From Shewanella sp. 1CM18E (GTDB lineage Bacteria; Pseudomonadota; Gammaproteobacteria; Enterobacterales; Shewanellaceae), in contig NZ_JALNTW010000007.1 in assembly GCF_023161665.1 (NCBI RefSeq), positions 1-64,000 on the forward strand: a stretch of 64,000 nt of DNA, written 5' to 3'. Of this stretch, positions 1 through 7,595 are shown piece after piece (within the stretch, counting starts at the first letter, position 1; each line of letters opens with the position of its first letter). Position numbers and translations under genes: made by a program. The notes beneath the pieces were generated by a model. The model was given only the letters and a program-made list of their open reading frames with translations. It made no database searches and was not told where the DNA came from.

Positions 1-476
1 CACACTTTACCTGAATTAAAATCTCAGTCAATAATAAATTAAATGATTTTATTCAACTGGTTAAAACGCGATCTAACAAGGCGATATATAGCCAATTGCC
101 GCTCGAATAACGCACTAGTTACACTGAATGGGAGAAAAAGGCCTTAGCGAAAATTTTTCCAGTATTAACGATAATCCGGACTAACCGAGCTTTCCGCTAC
201 TTACTCTGGCGAAAAATTCTATTGAGCCTTATGAAATTAGTTTGAACAATTTTTAATATGCTAAATATCAATCTGAGAATCAAATTACAACAGCGTTAGA
301 TTTTTATAAGCGGGACTATTTTTAGGTAACCTTTTTCACCGCGCCCTGCAAATCTAATTTTCTTTTACACTAGCTTTTAACACTAGCCTCTAGCAATAGA
401 CGGTTAAGCATGGCTCAATAGATAACCTGAGTTCGGCAAGGTATCTATCGAGCCTATATGATACAAACTTGAATAC
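1..476. other. Gene-free stretch
   Basis: No open frame of useful length, RNA gene or clear repeat is visible. Short protein-like segments interrupted by stops occur around 120-330, so this may be decayed coding DNA, but no family can be named. It lies downstream of the minus-strand tRNA operon and its relics. Confidence 0.4.
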
Positions 477-504
477 AAAAACGCCCCGCATATGCGGAGG
501 CTTT
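477..504 (-). terminator. Rho-independent terminator, outermost tRNA-Leu relic
   Basis: On the minus strand a GC-rich stem (GCCTCCGCAT / ATGCGGGGC) is followed by a short T-run. A near-identical hairpin sits at 747-775, so it is one half of a tandem duplication of terminator plus tRNA-Leu relic. Confidence 0.6.
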
Positions 505-509
505 CGTGA

Positions 510-582
510 TGGTACCCGTGGCCTGATTTCAACTGGCACGCACTATTTCAATAACGAGTGCGAGGGATTTACGTTAACTCAA
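510..582 (-). pseudogene. Decayed tRNA-Leu 3' portion (relic A)
   Basis: The segment matches the CCA end, acceptor strand and T-arm of the intact tRNA-Leu at 930-1015 (TGGTACCCGTGGCC, then AACTGGCACG and GAGGGATTT), but the anticodon arm and 5' half are lost. It is part of a tandem array of four tRNA-Leu-derived units spaced about 130-150 bp. It cannot fold into a full tRNA. Confidence 0.75.
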
Positions 583-593
583 ATTTAAAACGT

Positions 594-619
594 AAAAAAA
601 CCAGCTCGATGGCTGGTTT
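594..619 (-). terminator. Rho-independent terminator between tRNA-Leu relics
   Basis: Minus-strand hairpin CCAGCC-ATCG-AGCTGG followed by seven T. It is a near copy of the hairpin at 882-907 that ends the intact tRNA operon. Confidence 0.75.
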
Positions 620-641
620 GATTGTATCTTCTAGATGAAGA

Positions 642-730
642 TGTTACCTGTGGCAGATTTGAACTTATTTGAACTTGGATGCCTTATTTAACGAGGTCGA
701 TCTTATTAAAAGTAATCCTGCGTACTTTTG
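642..730 (-). pseudogene. Decayed tRNA-Leu (relic B)
   Basis: Starts with a mutated CCA/acceptor segment (TGTTACCTGTGGCAGATTTGAAC) and keeps fragments of the T-arm, variable-arm and anticodon-stem regions of tRNA-Leu-UAA with many substitutions and small insertions. It is the most diverged of the three relics and is not expected to be functional. Confidence 0.6.
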
Positions 731-746
731 TCATAGGCGTAAATAC

Positions 747-775
747 AAAAAAGCCCCCGCTTATGCGGAGGCTTT
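747..775 (-). terminator. Rho-independent terminator between tRNA-Leu relics
   Basis: Minus-strand stem GCCTCCGCATAAGCGGGGGC followed by six T. It is the second copy of the hairpin at 477-504 and shows that a terminator-tRNA block of roughly 270-290 bp was duplicated in tandem. Confidence 0.75.
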
Positions 776-780
776 AATGA

Positions 781-864
781 TGGTACCCGTGGCCCGACTT
801 GTACTAACACACTTATTTCAGCGAGGCAGATCTTATTAAAAATAATCCCTTGTAGCTTACCGCA
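781..864 (-). pseudogene. Decayed tRNA-Leu (relic C)
   Basis: Keeps TGGTACCCGTGGCC, a mutated T-arm, the variable-arm segment TTTCAGCGAGG and AATCCCTTGT, but the anticodon loop is disrupted and the 5' acceptor strand is missing. It is the closest relic to the intact copy at 930-1015. Confidence 0.75.
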
Positions 865-881
865 ACTCAAATTTCAGACGT

Positions 882-907
882 AAAAAAACCAGCACGATGG
901 CTGGTTT
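882..907 (-). terminator. Terminator of the tRNA-Gly-Cys-Leu operon
   Basis: Minus-strand hairpin CCAGCC-ATCG-TGCTGG followed by seven T, 22 bp downstream of the tRNA-Leu 3' end. It is a classic intrinsic terminator for the tRNA transcript. Confidence 0.85.
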
Positions 908-929
908 GATTACATCTACTAGTTGAAGA

Positions 930-1015
930 TGGTACCCGTGGCCAGACTTGAACTGGCACGCTTATTCAGCGAGGGATTTTAAATCCCTTGTGTCTACCGA
1001 TTCCACCACACGGGC
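930..1015 (-). tRNA. tRNA-Leu (anticodon UAA)
   Basis: An 86-nt type II tRNA with encoded CCA. The gene begins GCCCGTGTGGTGGAATCGG, carries anticodon TAA flanked by a GGGAT/ATCCC stem, a long variable arm and the T-loop GTTCAAGTC. It is the last gene of the Gly-Cys-Leu operon and the only intact member of a four-copy tRNA-Leu array. Confidence 0.97.
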
Positions 1016-1136
1016 AAACTCTTTGATTTTGATGATACGCATTGTCGGTATCAATACTGCTTACTCACTTGTTATTTAAACTAAAGAGTAAACTCACCAA
1101 ATTCTTGTTCTTTTCATCATAACTCTTAAAGAGTTA

Positions 1137-1210
1137 TGGAGGCGCGACCCGGAGTCGAACCGAGATCGACGGATTTGCAATCCGCAGCATAGCCATTCTG
1201 CCATCGCGCC
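1137..1210 (-). tRNA. tRNA-Cys (anticodon GCA)
   Basis: A 74-nt gene with encoded CCA. The acceptor stem is GGCGCG/CGCGCC, the anticodon stem GCGGATT-GCA-AATCCG carries GCA, and the T-loop is GGTTCGACTCC. It lies 12 bp downstream of tRNA-Gly in the same operon, as in the glyW-cysT-leuZ operon of enterics. Confidence 0.97.
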
Positions 1211-1222
1211 ATCTTATTAAAT

Positions 1223-1298
1223 TGGAGCGACATATCGGGTTCGAACCGATGACCTATACCTTGGCAAGGTATCGCTCTACCAACTGAGCTAATGTCGC
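1223..1298 (-). tRNA. tRNA-Gly (anticodon GCC)
   Basis: A 76-nt gene with encoded CCA. It begins GCGACATTAGCTCAGTTGG, has anticodon GCC in ACCTTGCCAAGGT and T-loop GGTTCGAACCC. It is the first gene of the minus-strand tRNA operon. Confidence 0.97.
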
Positions 1299-1360
1299 AT
1301 TTCAATCTAATCGGTATTCAAGTTGATGCGTAATTCGCTTCCCCTTGACTACGGAATGGC

Positions 1361-1388
1361 ATTCTACCGATTTACCCATCATAGTCAA
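1361..1388 (-). promoter_or_regulatory. Sigma70-type promoter of the tRNA operon
   Basis: On the minus strand TTGACT and TAGAAT are separated by 16 bp and lie about 60 bp upstream of the tRNA-Gly 5' end. The placement suits a short leader removed by RNase processing. Found by eye only. Confidence 0.6.
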
Positions 1389-1673
1389 TCGCAGAAAAAC
1401 ATTTTTATGACTGTTTGATGTTAAATTCATCAAAAACAATAATATTGGCTTACTTTGCTTATATCTTGTTCTAATCTGGTGCTCATTTAGGCTAGCTTTC
1501 CTTATAGAACGTTTTAAACCCCCGATTACAGCATGAATAACTGTAACCCAAAATGCCACAAGTTAAGCTATCTCAACGTCCTCAACGTCACAGCCTTATT
1601 TTTATATATTGATACTTTAGCTTTGTTCGCGATTGAAGGCTGTTTTGTGGCTGCCCTTACCTATTTATCAACA

Positions 1674-1706
1674 TAAAAAAACGCCTCTTGATTTAAGAGG
1701 CGTTTA
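1674..1706 (-). terminator. Terminator downstream of the extended gap gene
   Basis: Minus-strand hairpin ACGCCTCTTAAATCAAGAGGCGT followed by seven T, about 35 bp after the gap stop codon. Confidence 0.85.
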
Positions 1707-1741
1707 GCGTAATTGTTTACCTACTGCAATTACCTAAGCAA

Positions 1742-3178
1742 TTAGCCAATAGGTAATGATTGGTAGTTTAGGTTAAGCATTTTCTGCATAACACCAACAA
1801 CCTGACAGCTATATCCGAACTCGTTGTCATACCAAACATAAAGAATAGTACGGTTACCTTCAGCAATAGTTGCTTGTGAATCAAGTACACCCGCGTAACG
1901 AGAACCAACTAAGTCGCTAGATACAATTTCAGTAGAGTCAGTGTAATCAATCTGGTTTTGCAGATCTGACTGAAGCGCCATATCTTTTAGGTATTCGTTC
2001 ATCTCGTGTTTATTGGTTTCACCATTTAGGTTTAGGCTGATAATAGCCATAGACACATTTGGTGTAGGCACACGGATTGCGTTACCTGTTAGCTTACCTT
2101 CAAGTACTGGTAATGCTTTTGATACAGCTTTTGCTGCGCCAGTCTCAGTAATAACCATGTTCAATGGTGCACTGCGACCACGACGGTCAGCACTATGGTA
2201 GTTATCAATTAGGTTCTGGTCATTGGTATATGAGTGAATTGTTTCTACGTGACCGTTGACGATACCGTACTTATCATTAACTGCCTTTAGAATTGGCGTG
2301 ATAGCGTTTGTAGTGCAGCTTGCTGCAGAGACAATTTTATCTTCGTCTAAAATGTCAGACTCGTTTACACCGTAAACAACGTTCTTAATCGCGCCTTTAG
2401 CTGGTGCAGTAAGTAGTACTTTGCTTGCACCTGGTGATTTAAGGTGTAGACCTAAACCATCTTCGTCTTTCCAAATACCCGTGTTATCTACAACAAGCGC
2501 ATTTGAAATGCCAAACTTAGTGTAATCGACTTCATCAGGAGAATTGGCGTAGATCACCTGGATATAAGTACCGTTTGCGATAATTGCATTGTTTTCTTCA
2601 TCAACTTCAACAGAGCCGTTGAATGGACCATGGACAGAGTCACGACGCAATAAACTTGCACGTTTTTCTAAATCACCTTTGCGGCCACCGCGTAATACAA
2701 TCGCGCGCAGTCTTAATTTGTTGCTTACGCCTGTTCTTTCAATAAGAAGGCGAGCTAAAAGACGTCCAATACGGCCAAAACCGTATAACACTACATCTCT
2801 TGCTTCTTCGGTATCTTCATGGCTGATTGCATCAGCAAGCTCACGGCTCATATAAGCTTCGATTTGGCTTGCATCTTGGTATTCGCGCCAGTAATTAACA
2901 GCTAATTTGCCGATATCGACTTTACACTGTTTTACCGCTAACTTACTCAAAGCCTCTACAAATGGGAAGCTTTCACGTAATCTCAGTTTTTCACCAACAT
3001 GGCGACGCACTAAACGGTGCGATTTAATGATTTCGATAGTAGAAGCATTTAGCAGAGGCTTGCCATAGACGACGACTTCTACACCTTGGTTACGGTATAA
3101 TTTACCAAGTAACGGCTGCATTGCTTCAGCCATTTCGAAACGTTCTTGCCAACTTTGTAGGTGTTTATCAGCGCTCAT
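1742..3178 (-). CDS. gap: Glyceraldehyde-3-phosphate dehydrogenase with N-terminal extension
   Basis: Catalyses NAD(P)-linked, phosphate-dependent oxidation of glyceraldehyde 3-phosphate, or the reverse in gluconeogenesis. The 478-aa protein has about 125 extra N-terminal residues before the Rossmann fingerprint GFGRIGR (133-139); the catalytic Cys288 lies in ASCTTN, and a C-terminal WYDNEFGYS follows, as in ordinary GAPDH. I chose the ATG at 3178, which has an AAGGAT ribosome site; the upstream in-frame 39 residues look like leader sequence. Long GAPDH forms like this are known in Vibrio and Shewanella next to a DUF2989 gene. A HexR-like palindrome lies in the divergent control region. The role of the extension is unknown. 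It is a second GAPDH beside gapA at 4441. Confidence 0.93.
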   Translation of the reverse strand: MSADKHLQSWQERFEMAEAMQPLLGKLYRNQGVEVVVYGKPLLNASTIEIIKSHRLVRRHVGEKLRLRESFPFVEALSKLAVKQCKVDIGKLAVNYWREYQDASQIEAYMSRELADAISHEDTEEARDVVLYGFGRIGRLLARLLIERTGVSNKLRLRAIVLRGGRKGDLEKRASLLRRDSVHGPFNGSVEVDEENNAIIANGTYIQVIYANSPDEVDYTKFGISNALVVDNTGIWKDEDGLGLHLKSPGASKVLLTAPAKGAIKNVVYGVNESDILDEDKIVSAASCTTNAITPILKAVNDKYGIVNGHVETIHSYTNDQNLIDNYHSADRRGRSAPLNMVITETGAAKAVSKALPVLEGKLTGNAIRVPTPNVSMAIISLNLNGETNKHEMNEYLKDMALQSDLQNQIDYTDSTEIVSSDLVGSRYAGVLDSQATIAEGNRTILYVWYDNEFGYSCQVVGVMQKMLNLNYQSLPIG

Positions 3179-3343
3179 TAACAGATCCTTTATCTCACTT
3201 TTCTGATTTAAATACAGAAATGTTTGAGTAACAAAAAGAAAAGACCAATAATCTAACGTTATGTAGGGTGTCTTTCCCCGTTTGGTCGGCGCCATTGTAA
3301 TGAAAAGTTTGCTGTCAGGCTAGTCAGAAATTTTCTGTAACGA

Positions 3344-3358
3344 TGTAATTTTATTAGA
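3344..3358. promoter_or_regulatory. HexR-like operator between divergent gap and DUF2989 genes
   Basis: TGTAATTTTATTAGA matches the HexR consensus TGTAATWWWATTACA (known for Shewanella and relatives) at 14 of 15 positions. It sits 23 bp upstream of the DUF2989 start and within the gap upstream region. HexR is a KDPG-responsive RpiR-family regulator of central carbon metabolism. The assignment is motif-based inference. Confidence 0.6.
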
Positions 3359-3381
3359 GAAAATCGCGTCAGGAGTCATGT

Positions 3382-4233
3382 TTGAATAAAAATTTTGTAA
3401 TGTTTACATCATTTTTAGGATTTGTCGGTTTTTTTGGCCTTTTAGGCTGCGAAGGCCCTTCAAATACTCAGGTTATTTGTAACAAAAATCCTGAACTTTG
3501 TGCCGATTTGCATAAAGATAGTTGGTGTAGATTTGAAAAAGGCGACTTAATACGCAATCGCTATAAGCTAAAAACGACTCCAACACCTTCCGGCAAGTTA
3601 ATATTTGACCAGCTGGTGTATTTGGAAGATTACAATAAGTGTGTCGAACTCGCCGCGGGTGTTCAGCACATCTTACATCCAGAGCGTACTAATGACAGAG
3701 CAAGAGCTTTTGGCCTTAGTTCACAGTCATTATTTGAACTTCAGCAAACCACGAAAAATAGTCAAGATCCTCACCTCGCCTATTATCATTGGTCACGCTT
3801 TAATGATGTCAACGCCGGCGATGTATTGTTTGCAGCAGAAAAAGCGGGTCTGATTAACGATGTTGAACTATTAGCGCAACTTGCAGCTTATTACCTTAGA
3901 ACTAATCCAGAAAAGGCCAAGTCTCTTTATGCGCAAGTGCTTAATGGCAGTAATAAAGAAAACTTCCAGCCTGATTGGCTACTGGCACTTGCCACACTCT
4001 ACCGTAACGAAAACAACCCAGAAGTTGAATACTGGCTATCCATGACCAATATAGTGATAACCGATGCGAAATACACACAGTCGCATATGTTAGCGTTACT
4101 AAAGGGTAATAAAGCATTACAGTTAAATCTTGATAAAGACGCGAATGAGCTTGCTCAGTTATTGGTTTCTGGAAATTATCAGCAAAGTAAGCTAAAAATG
4201 TTGCTGGATAAAGAAACAAACCACGCAGGATAA
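3382..4233 (+). CDS. DUF2989 family lipoprotein
   Basis: A 283-aa secreted protein of unknown function. Residues 1-22 form a hydrophobic signal with a lipobox-like LLGC at 20-23, so an outer-membrane or periplasmic lipoprotein is likely; the rest is soluble, Cys-containing near the N terminus (CNKNPELC) and helical with TPR/Sel1-like spacing after residue 110. The start is TTG, 6 nt after a strong AGGAG; the ATG just upstream is followed at once by a stop. I recognise the family as DUF2989, which in Vibrio and Shewanella lies between two GAPDH genes as here, but why it keeps this place is unknown. A HexR-like site lies directly upstream. Confidence 0.8.
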   Translation: MNKNFVMFTSFLGFVGFFGLLGCEGPSNTQVICNKNPELCADLHKDSWCRFEKGDLIRNRYKLKTTPTPSGKLIFDQLVYLEDYNKCVELAAGVQHILHPERTNDRARAFGLSSQSLFELQQTTKNSQDPHLAYYHWSRFNDVNAGDVLFAAEKAGLINDVELLAQLAAYYLRTNPEKAKSLYAQVLNGSNKENFQPDWLLALATLYRNENNPEVEYWLSMTNIVITDAKYTQSHMLALLKGNKALQLNLDKDANELAQLLVSGNYQQSKLKMLLDKETNHAG

Positions 4234-4370
4234 ATTAAAACTGTTTTACCCAAATATTTGGTAAGCAGTAGTTGTTTTATGAAAATTGCGAATATTTGCG
4301 TAAATTCGCGATATGTGTAAAAAAATTACTTAATTTATTGCAGTAAATAGGCTTTTATCACCGATAAAAC

Positions 4371-4398
4371 TTGACGAAGGCTGTCAATTTGGTAATTT
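4371..4398 (+). promoter_or_regulatory. Predicted gapA promoter
   Basis: TTGACG and TAATTT are separated by 16 bp, about 45 bp upstream of the gapA ATG. The -10 element is overlapped by the HexR-like palindrome at 4391-4405. Confidence 0.45.
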
Positions 4399-4405
4399 TA
4401 CTACC
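4391..4405. promoter_or_regulatory. HexR-like operator overlapping the gapA promoter
   Basis: GGTAATTTTACTACC, read on the minus strand as GGTAGTAAAATTACC, matches TGTARTWWWATTACA at 13 of 15 positions, and only the outermost bases differ. The position over the -10 suggests repression, though HexR can also activate. Confidence 0.5.
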
Positions 4406-4440
4406 AGATTCTATTTAAACATTTACCAGAGGGATATGAG

Positions 4441-5451
4441 ATGACTATCCGAGTTGCAATTAACGGCTATGGCCGTATCGGCCGCAATGTTCTACGTGCT
4501 CTATATGAAAGCGAAAAGAACTATCCTATCAAGATTGTTGCACTTAACGATTTAGGTGACGCATCAATCAATGCACACTTAACCAAATATGACTCTGTAC
4601 ATGGCCGCTTCAACGCTAAAGTTGAACACGCTGATGACGCAATTTTTGTTAATGAAGATAAAATCCTAACCTTCCAAGAGCGTGATCCTTCTAAATTACC
4701 TTGGAAAGAGCTAGAAGTTGATATCGTATTTGAATGTACTGGTATTTTCACTTCTAAAGAATCTGTGCAATCGCATTTAGACGCAGGTGCTAAGAAAGTT
4801 ATTATTTCTGCTCCTGGTAAAAATGTTGATGCAACCATTGTATACGGTGTAAACAACGATCTAATCACTAGTGACATGACTGTTATCTCTAACGCGTCTT
4901 GTACTACTAACTGTCTAGCGCCTTTCGCTAAGCCACTAAACGATGAAATCGGTATCGAATCTGGTCTTATGACCACGATCCACGCATACACTAACGATCA
5001 GCGTTTATCTGACGTATACCACACTGACCTACGCCGCGCTCGCGCAGCTGCAATGTCAATGATCCCAACTCAAACTGGTGCAGCTGCTGCTGTTGGTTTA
5101 GTTGTTCCTGAGTTAGCGGGTAAATTTGACGGTTTAGCAGTTCGCGTTCCAACAGTAAACGTTTCTCTCGTGGATTTATCGTTTGTTGCGGCACGTGACA
5201 CTAGCGTTGAAGAAATTAACGCTATTATCGAAAAAGCAGCATCTGTTGCGCCACTAAGCGAAGTGTTAGCTGTAAACCACGAGCCTCTAGTATCTATCGA
5301 TTTTAACCACAATGCCTTCTCTTCTAACTTCGACGCGACACAAACTCGTGTAAATGGTCGTCTAGTTAAAGTGATGGCTTGGTATGACAACGAATGGGGC
5401 TTCAGTAACCGTATGCTTGATAACGCGGTTGCATTAATGAACGCTAAGTAA
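4441..5451 (+). CDS. gapA: Type I glyceraldehyde-3-phosphate dehydrogenase
   Basis: A cytosolic glycolytic/gluconeogenic enzyme of normal length (336 aa). The NAD fold starts with [14 protein letters not shown] (8-21), an NDL segment (36-38) fits NAD binding, the catalytic Cys154 is in [12 protein letters not shown], and the C-terminal [11 protein letters not shown] closes the catalytic domain. The ATG follows GAGGGATATGAG. It is collinear with the upstream DUF2989 gene but separated by 207 bp with its own promoter, and an intrinsic terminator follows. Epd (erythrose-4-phosphate dehydrogenase) is the main alternative, but the ND at the NAD-specificity site and the overall fit favour GAPDH. 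Confidence 0.95.
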   Translation: MTIRVAINGYGRIGRNVLRALYESEKNYPIKIVALNDLGDASINAHLTKYDSVHGRFNAKVEHADDAIFVNEDKILTFQERDPSKLPWKELEVDIVFECTGIFTSKESVQSHLDAGAKKVIISAPGKNVDATIVYGVNNDLITSDMTVISNASCTTNCLAPFAKPLNDEIGIESGLMTTIHAYTNDQRLSDVYHTDLRRARAAAMSMIPTQTGAAAAVGLVVPELAGKFDGLAVRVPTVNVSLVDLSFVAARDTSVEEINAIIEKAASVAPLSEVLAVNHEPLVSIDFNHNAFSSNFDATQTRVNGRLVKVMAWYDNEWGFSNRMLDNAVALMNAK

Positions 5452-5467
5452 TTAGCACCATTTGTAG

Positions 5468-5493
5468 AAGCCCAGTTTATACTGGGCTTTTTT
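5468..5493 (+). terminator. Terminator of gapA
   Basis: Hairpin AGCCCAGTTTATACTGGGCT followed by a T-run 17 bp after the gapA stop; it may also work for the converging minus-strand gene. Confidence 0.9.
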
Positions 5494-5511
5494 GTGGATG
5501 TGCTTTAATGA

Positions 5512-6981
5512 TTATTGTGCAGTTTTAACTATTTCAAACTCACAACGGTTACGTCCCTGCTGTTTTGCTTTATACATCAGCAGATCTGCTTGCTGCATTA
5601 ATGTAGAGCTACCTACACATAAAGCTTCACTATGTACCCCACCAAGACTGACGCTAATCGCTATTTCGCCAATATCAGTTTGAAATTTCGTTGCTGAAAT
5701 ATGGTTTTGAATTTGCGTCGCTAAACATTTAGCTTGACTAAGGCTAAGGCCAACATCAAATATACTAAACTCCTCGCCACCAATACGGCCAAACGTCGCG
5801 CGACTATTTAATACGCTGTTTACTCGATAAACCACGGCTTGTAATACTTGATCGCCTATATGGTGTCCATACTCATCATTTACAGCTTTAAATTTATCGA
5901 CGTCAAATATCAGCAAGGTAAGACTGCCTTTTTTAGAGGGCATTTGTTGTTCCAATTCATTCATATAGAAACGACGATTAGCAATTCCGGTTAACGGATC
6001 ACTGCCAGCAAGCAGTTTTAGCTCTTCATTGGCTTTATTTAGTTCGCGGGTTCTATGTGAAACTGTGCGTTTTAGCTGAAAAACGTAGAAAGACACCATG
6101 CTTAGCGCTGTCAGCACCATCAAAGGTAATAGGTAATTTGGATAAACAGTCTCTACATGTAGCCATTTACGTTGGACTCTATCAAAAGTTGCACTATCAA
6201 CTTTGTTAAAACCAGACTTTATAAAGTCCAATAGATGCGAGTTACCTTTTGCAACCGCGGGCTTTACCGATGCTGTGTATAGATGTTGAATGGGCGAAAA
6301 TGCATTTTGTTGTTTTGCTGTGTAAAGGTAAAAATTAGCAACTTGAAAGTCAGCAATAAACACATTGATTTTATTTTTGAGTGCGGCACTAACCATTTGT
6401 TCATTGTTGTCAAAGCGTTCGAGCTTGGCATCTGGGTACGCAGCTTGGATAAAAGTATCTTCATAACTGCCTTTTATTACGCCTAGAGTTTCTGTTTCTA
6501 TGATAGTGCTTACATCAAGGTTTAGAAGCGACTTATTTACAAAAAGCTGGCCATCTAGTTTGGCTAAATTATTACCAAAATCAAAAAACGCAGACCGCTG
6601 GCTAGACCATAATAAACCGGCGTGAACATCGGCTTTGCCCTGTCTCACTAGATCAATAGATTCTTCCCAATCTGTGAGTAAAAAGGTAATTTGAATATGG
6701 TTTGCGTTACCGAATTCATTCCACAAATCGATAAGCAACCCACTAGGCTGTCCGTTATCATCGATATATGAAAAAGGCTTCCACGCCTTAGAGTTAGCCA
6801 CAACCAAAGACAGCGAGGTATTGGAAAGATTTGAATTAGATTCATCTGCCTGGGCAAATGTACTGATAGAGATTAAGATGAAACTGCACAAAAAGCTTAA
6901 ATTAATCATTAAGCGGATGCATTGATTAGGACCCGTAAAGCTAACATTAAAACTATGTTGATCTTCGCTAATTGAAGCCAC
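5512..6981 (-). CDS. Periplasmic SBP_bac_3 sensor diguanylate cyclase
   Basis: A predicted inner-membrane enzyme making cyclic di-GMP. A hydrophobic signal (25-44) precedes a family-3 solute-binding-like periplasmic domain (about 56-275), a transmembrane segment (284-302), a short coiled linker and a GGDEF domain with DxDxFKxxND (360-369) and active-site GGEEF (401-405). The RxxD inhibitory site before GGEEF is absent, so product inhibition at the I-site is not expected. Sensor domains of this type bind amino acids or small organic ligands in relatives; the ligand here is unknown. Start: GTG at 6981 with an AAGGA 10 nt upstream; the ATG at 6909 gives a neater signal peptide but lacks a ribosome site. 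It converges on gapA. Confidence 0.88.
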   Translation of the reverse strand: MASISEDQHSFNVSFTGPNQCIRLMINLSFLCSFILISISTFAQADESNSNLSNTSLSLVVANSKAWKPFSYIDDNGQPSGLLIDLWNEFGNANHIQITFLLTDWEESIDLVRQGKADVHAGLLWSSQRSAFFDFGNNLAKLDGQLFVNKSLLNLDVSTIIETETLGVIKGSYEDTFIQAAYPDAKLERFDNNEQMVSAALKNKINVFIADFQVANFYLYTAKQQNAFSPIQHLYTASVKPAVAKGNSHLLDFIKSGFNKVDSATFDRVQRKWLHVETVYPNYLLPLMVLTALSMVSFYVFQLKRTVSHRTRELNKANEELKLLAGSDPLTGIANRRFYMNELEQQMPSKKGSLTLLIFDVDKFKAVNDEYGHHIGDQVLQAVVYRVNSVLNSRATFGRIGGEEFSIFDVGLSLSQAKCLATQIQNHISATKFQTDIGEIAISVSLGGVHSEALCVGSSTLMQQADLLMYKAKQQGRNRCEFEIVKTAQ

Positions 6982-7150
6982 GAAATACAGATCCTTTGTG
7001 AATTCGTTGAATGGCTAAAAATACCATTATTCACAAAACTGAGCCATCGAAAGCCACGATTTGCAGTTCGGTTCAACCAAAGGTATTAATTTAAATTAAA
7101 AAGTTGACAGTACAAAGTATAGAAGTTTTTACGGTCAATTCTGAGTATCA

Positions 7151-7426
7151 TTAACTGCGCTTGATCCTCACAACTTTAAAGATATCCATTTCAAATCCAG
7201 CAATACCCTGTTTATCTGCGTAATATGTCATATTGACGCTAGCCCCTGACAAGCTTTTATATTTTTTGGTTCGTTTAAAGGTAAATGGCGTATCGCAGTT
7301 ATCTATCATAATGGTATGAAGCACCCAATCATCTTTCATTCTTTGGGTATGTGAGCAGACTTTGACTCCTTCAGAATGGATCAGTTGGTCGTGTTTAACT
7401 AACATTTTATCGACGTTGCTTTTCAC
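7151..7426 (-). CDS. Small conserved protein of unknown function
   Basis: A 91-aa soluble protein without signal, membrane segment or known motif; mixed alpha/beta with a basic C terminus (VVRIKRS) and two Cys (VCSH, DNCD). The GTG at 7426 was chosen because GGAGGG lies 4-5 nt upstream; the longer frame starting at 7471 has no such site. The composition looks coding, and I have the impression of similar uncharacterised proteins in Vibrio and Shewanella, but no function can be given. It stands alone between the diguanylate cyclase and the rimK-like gene. Confidence 0.65.
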   Translation of the reverse strand: MKSNVDKMLVKHDQLIHSEGVKVCSHTQRMKDDWVLHTIMIDNCDTPFTFKRTKKYKSLSGASVNMTYYADKQGIAGFEMDIFKVVRIKRS

Positions 7427-7532
7427 TCTTCCCTCCAAGGCACCAAAAAAACTAAGCCTTAAAAATAGCACATCAGCGCTTTTGAGTAAAAATGATCACT
7501 CGTAATTATGCTCGACCGATATTTTCGGCATA

Positions 7533-7572
7533 AAAAAAGCGCTTGGTTATGAATAAGACCAAGCGCTTTTTA
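7533..7572 (-). terminator. Terminator of the RimK-fusion gene
   Basis: Hairpin AAAAAGCGCTTGGTC / GACCAAGCGCTTTTT with A- and T-runs on both sides, 24 bp after the rimK-like stop. It works in the minus direction and possibly in both. Confidence 0.9.
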
Positions 7573-7595
7573 TTTATAGAAGTTACCTATTAGGT

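Noticed and set aside
1302-1559. 85-codon minus-strand frame upstream of the tRNAs
   Set aside because: Overlaps the tRNA promoter, lacks a ribosome site and has no recognisable protein character.
4521-4991. 156-codon minus-strand frame inside gapA
   Set aside because: Antisense shadow of a well-conserved gene.
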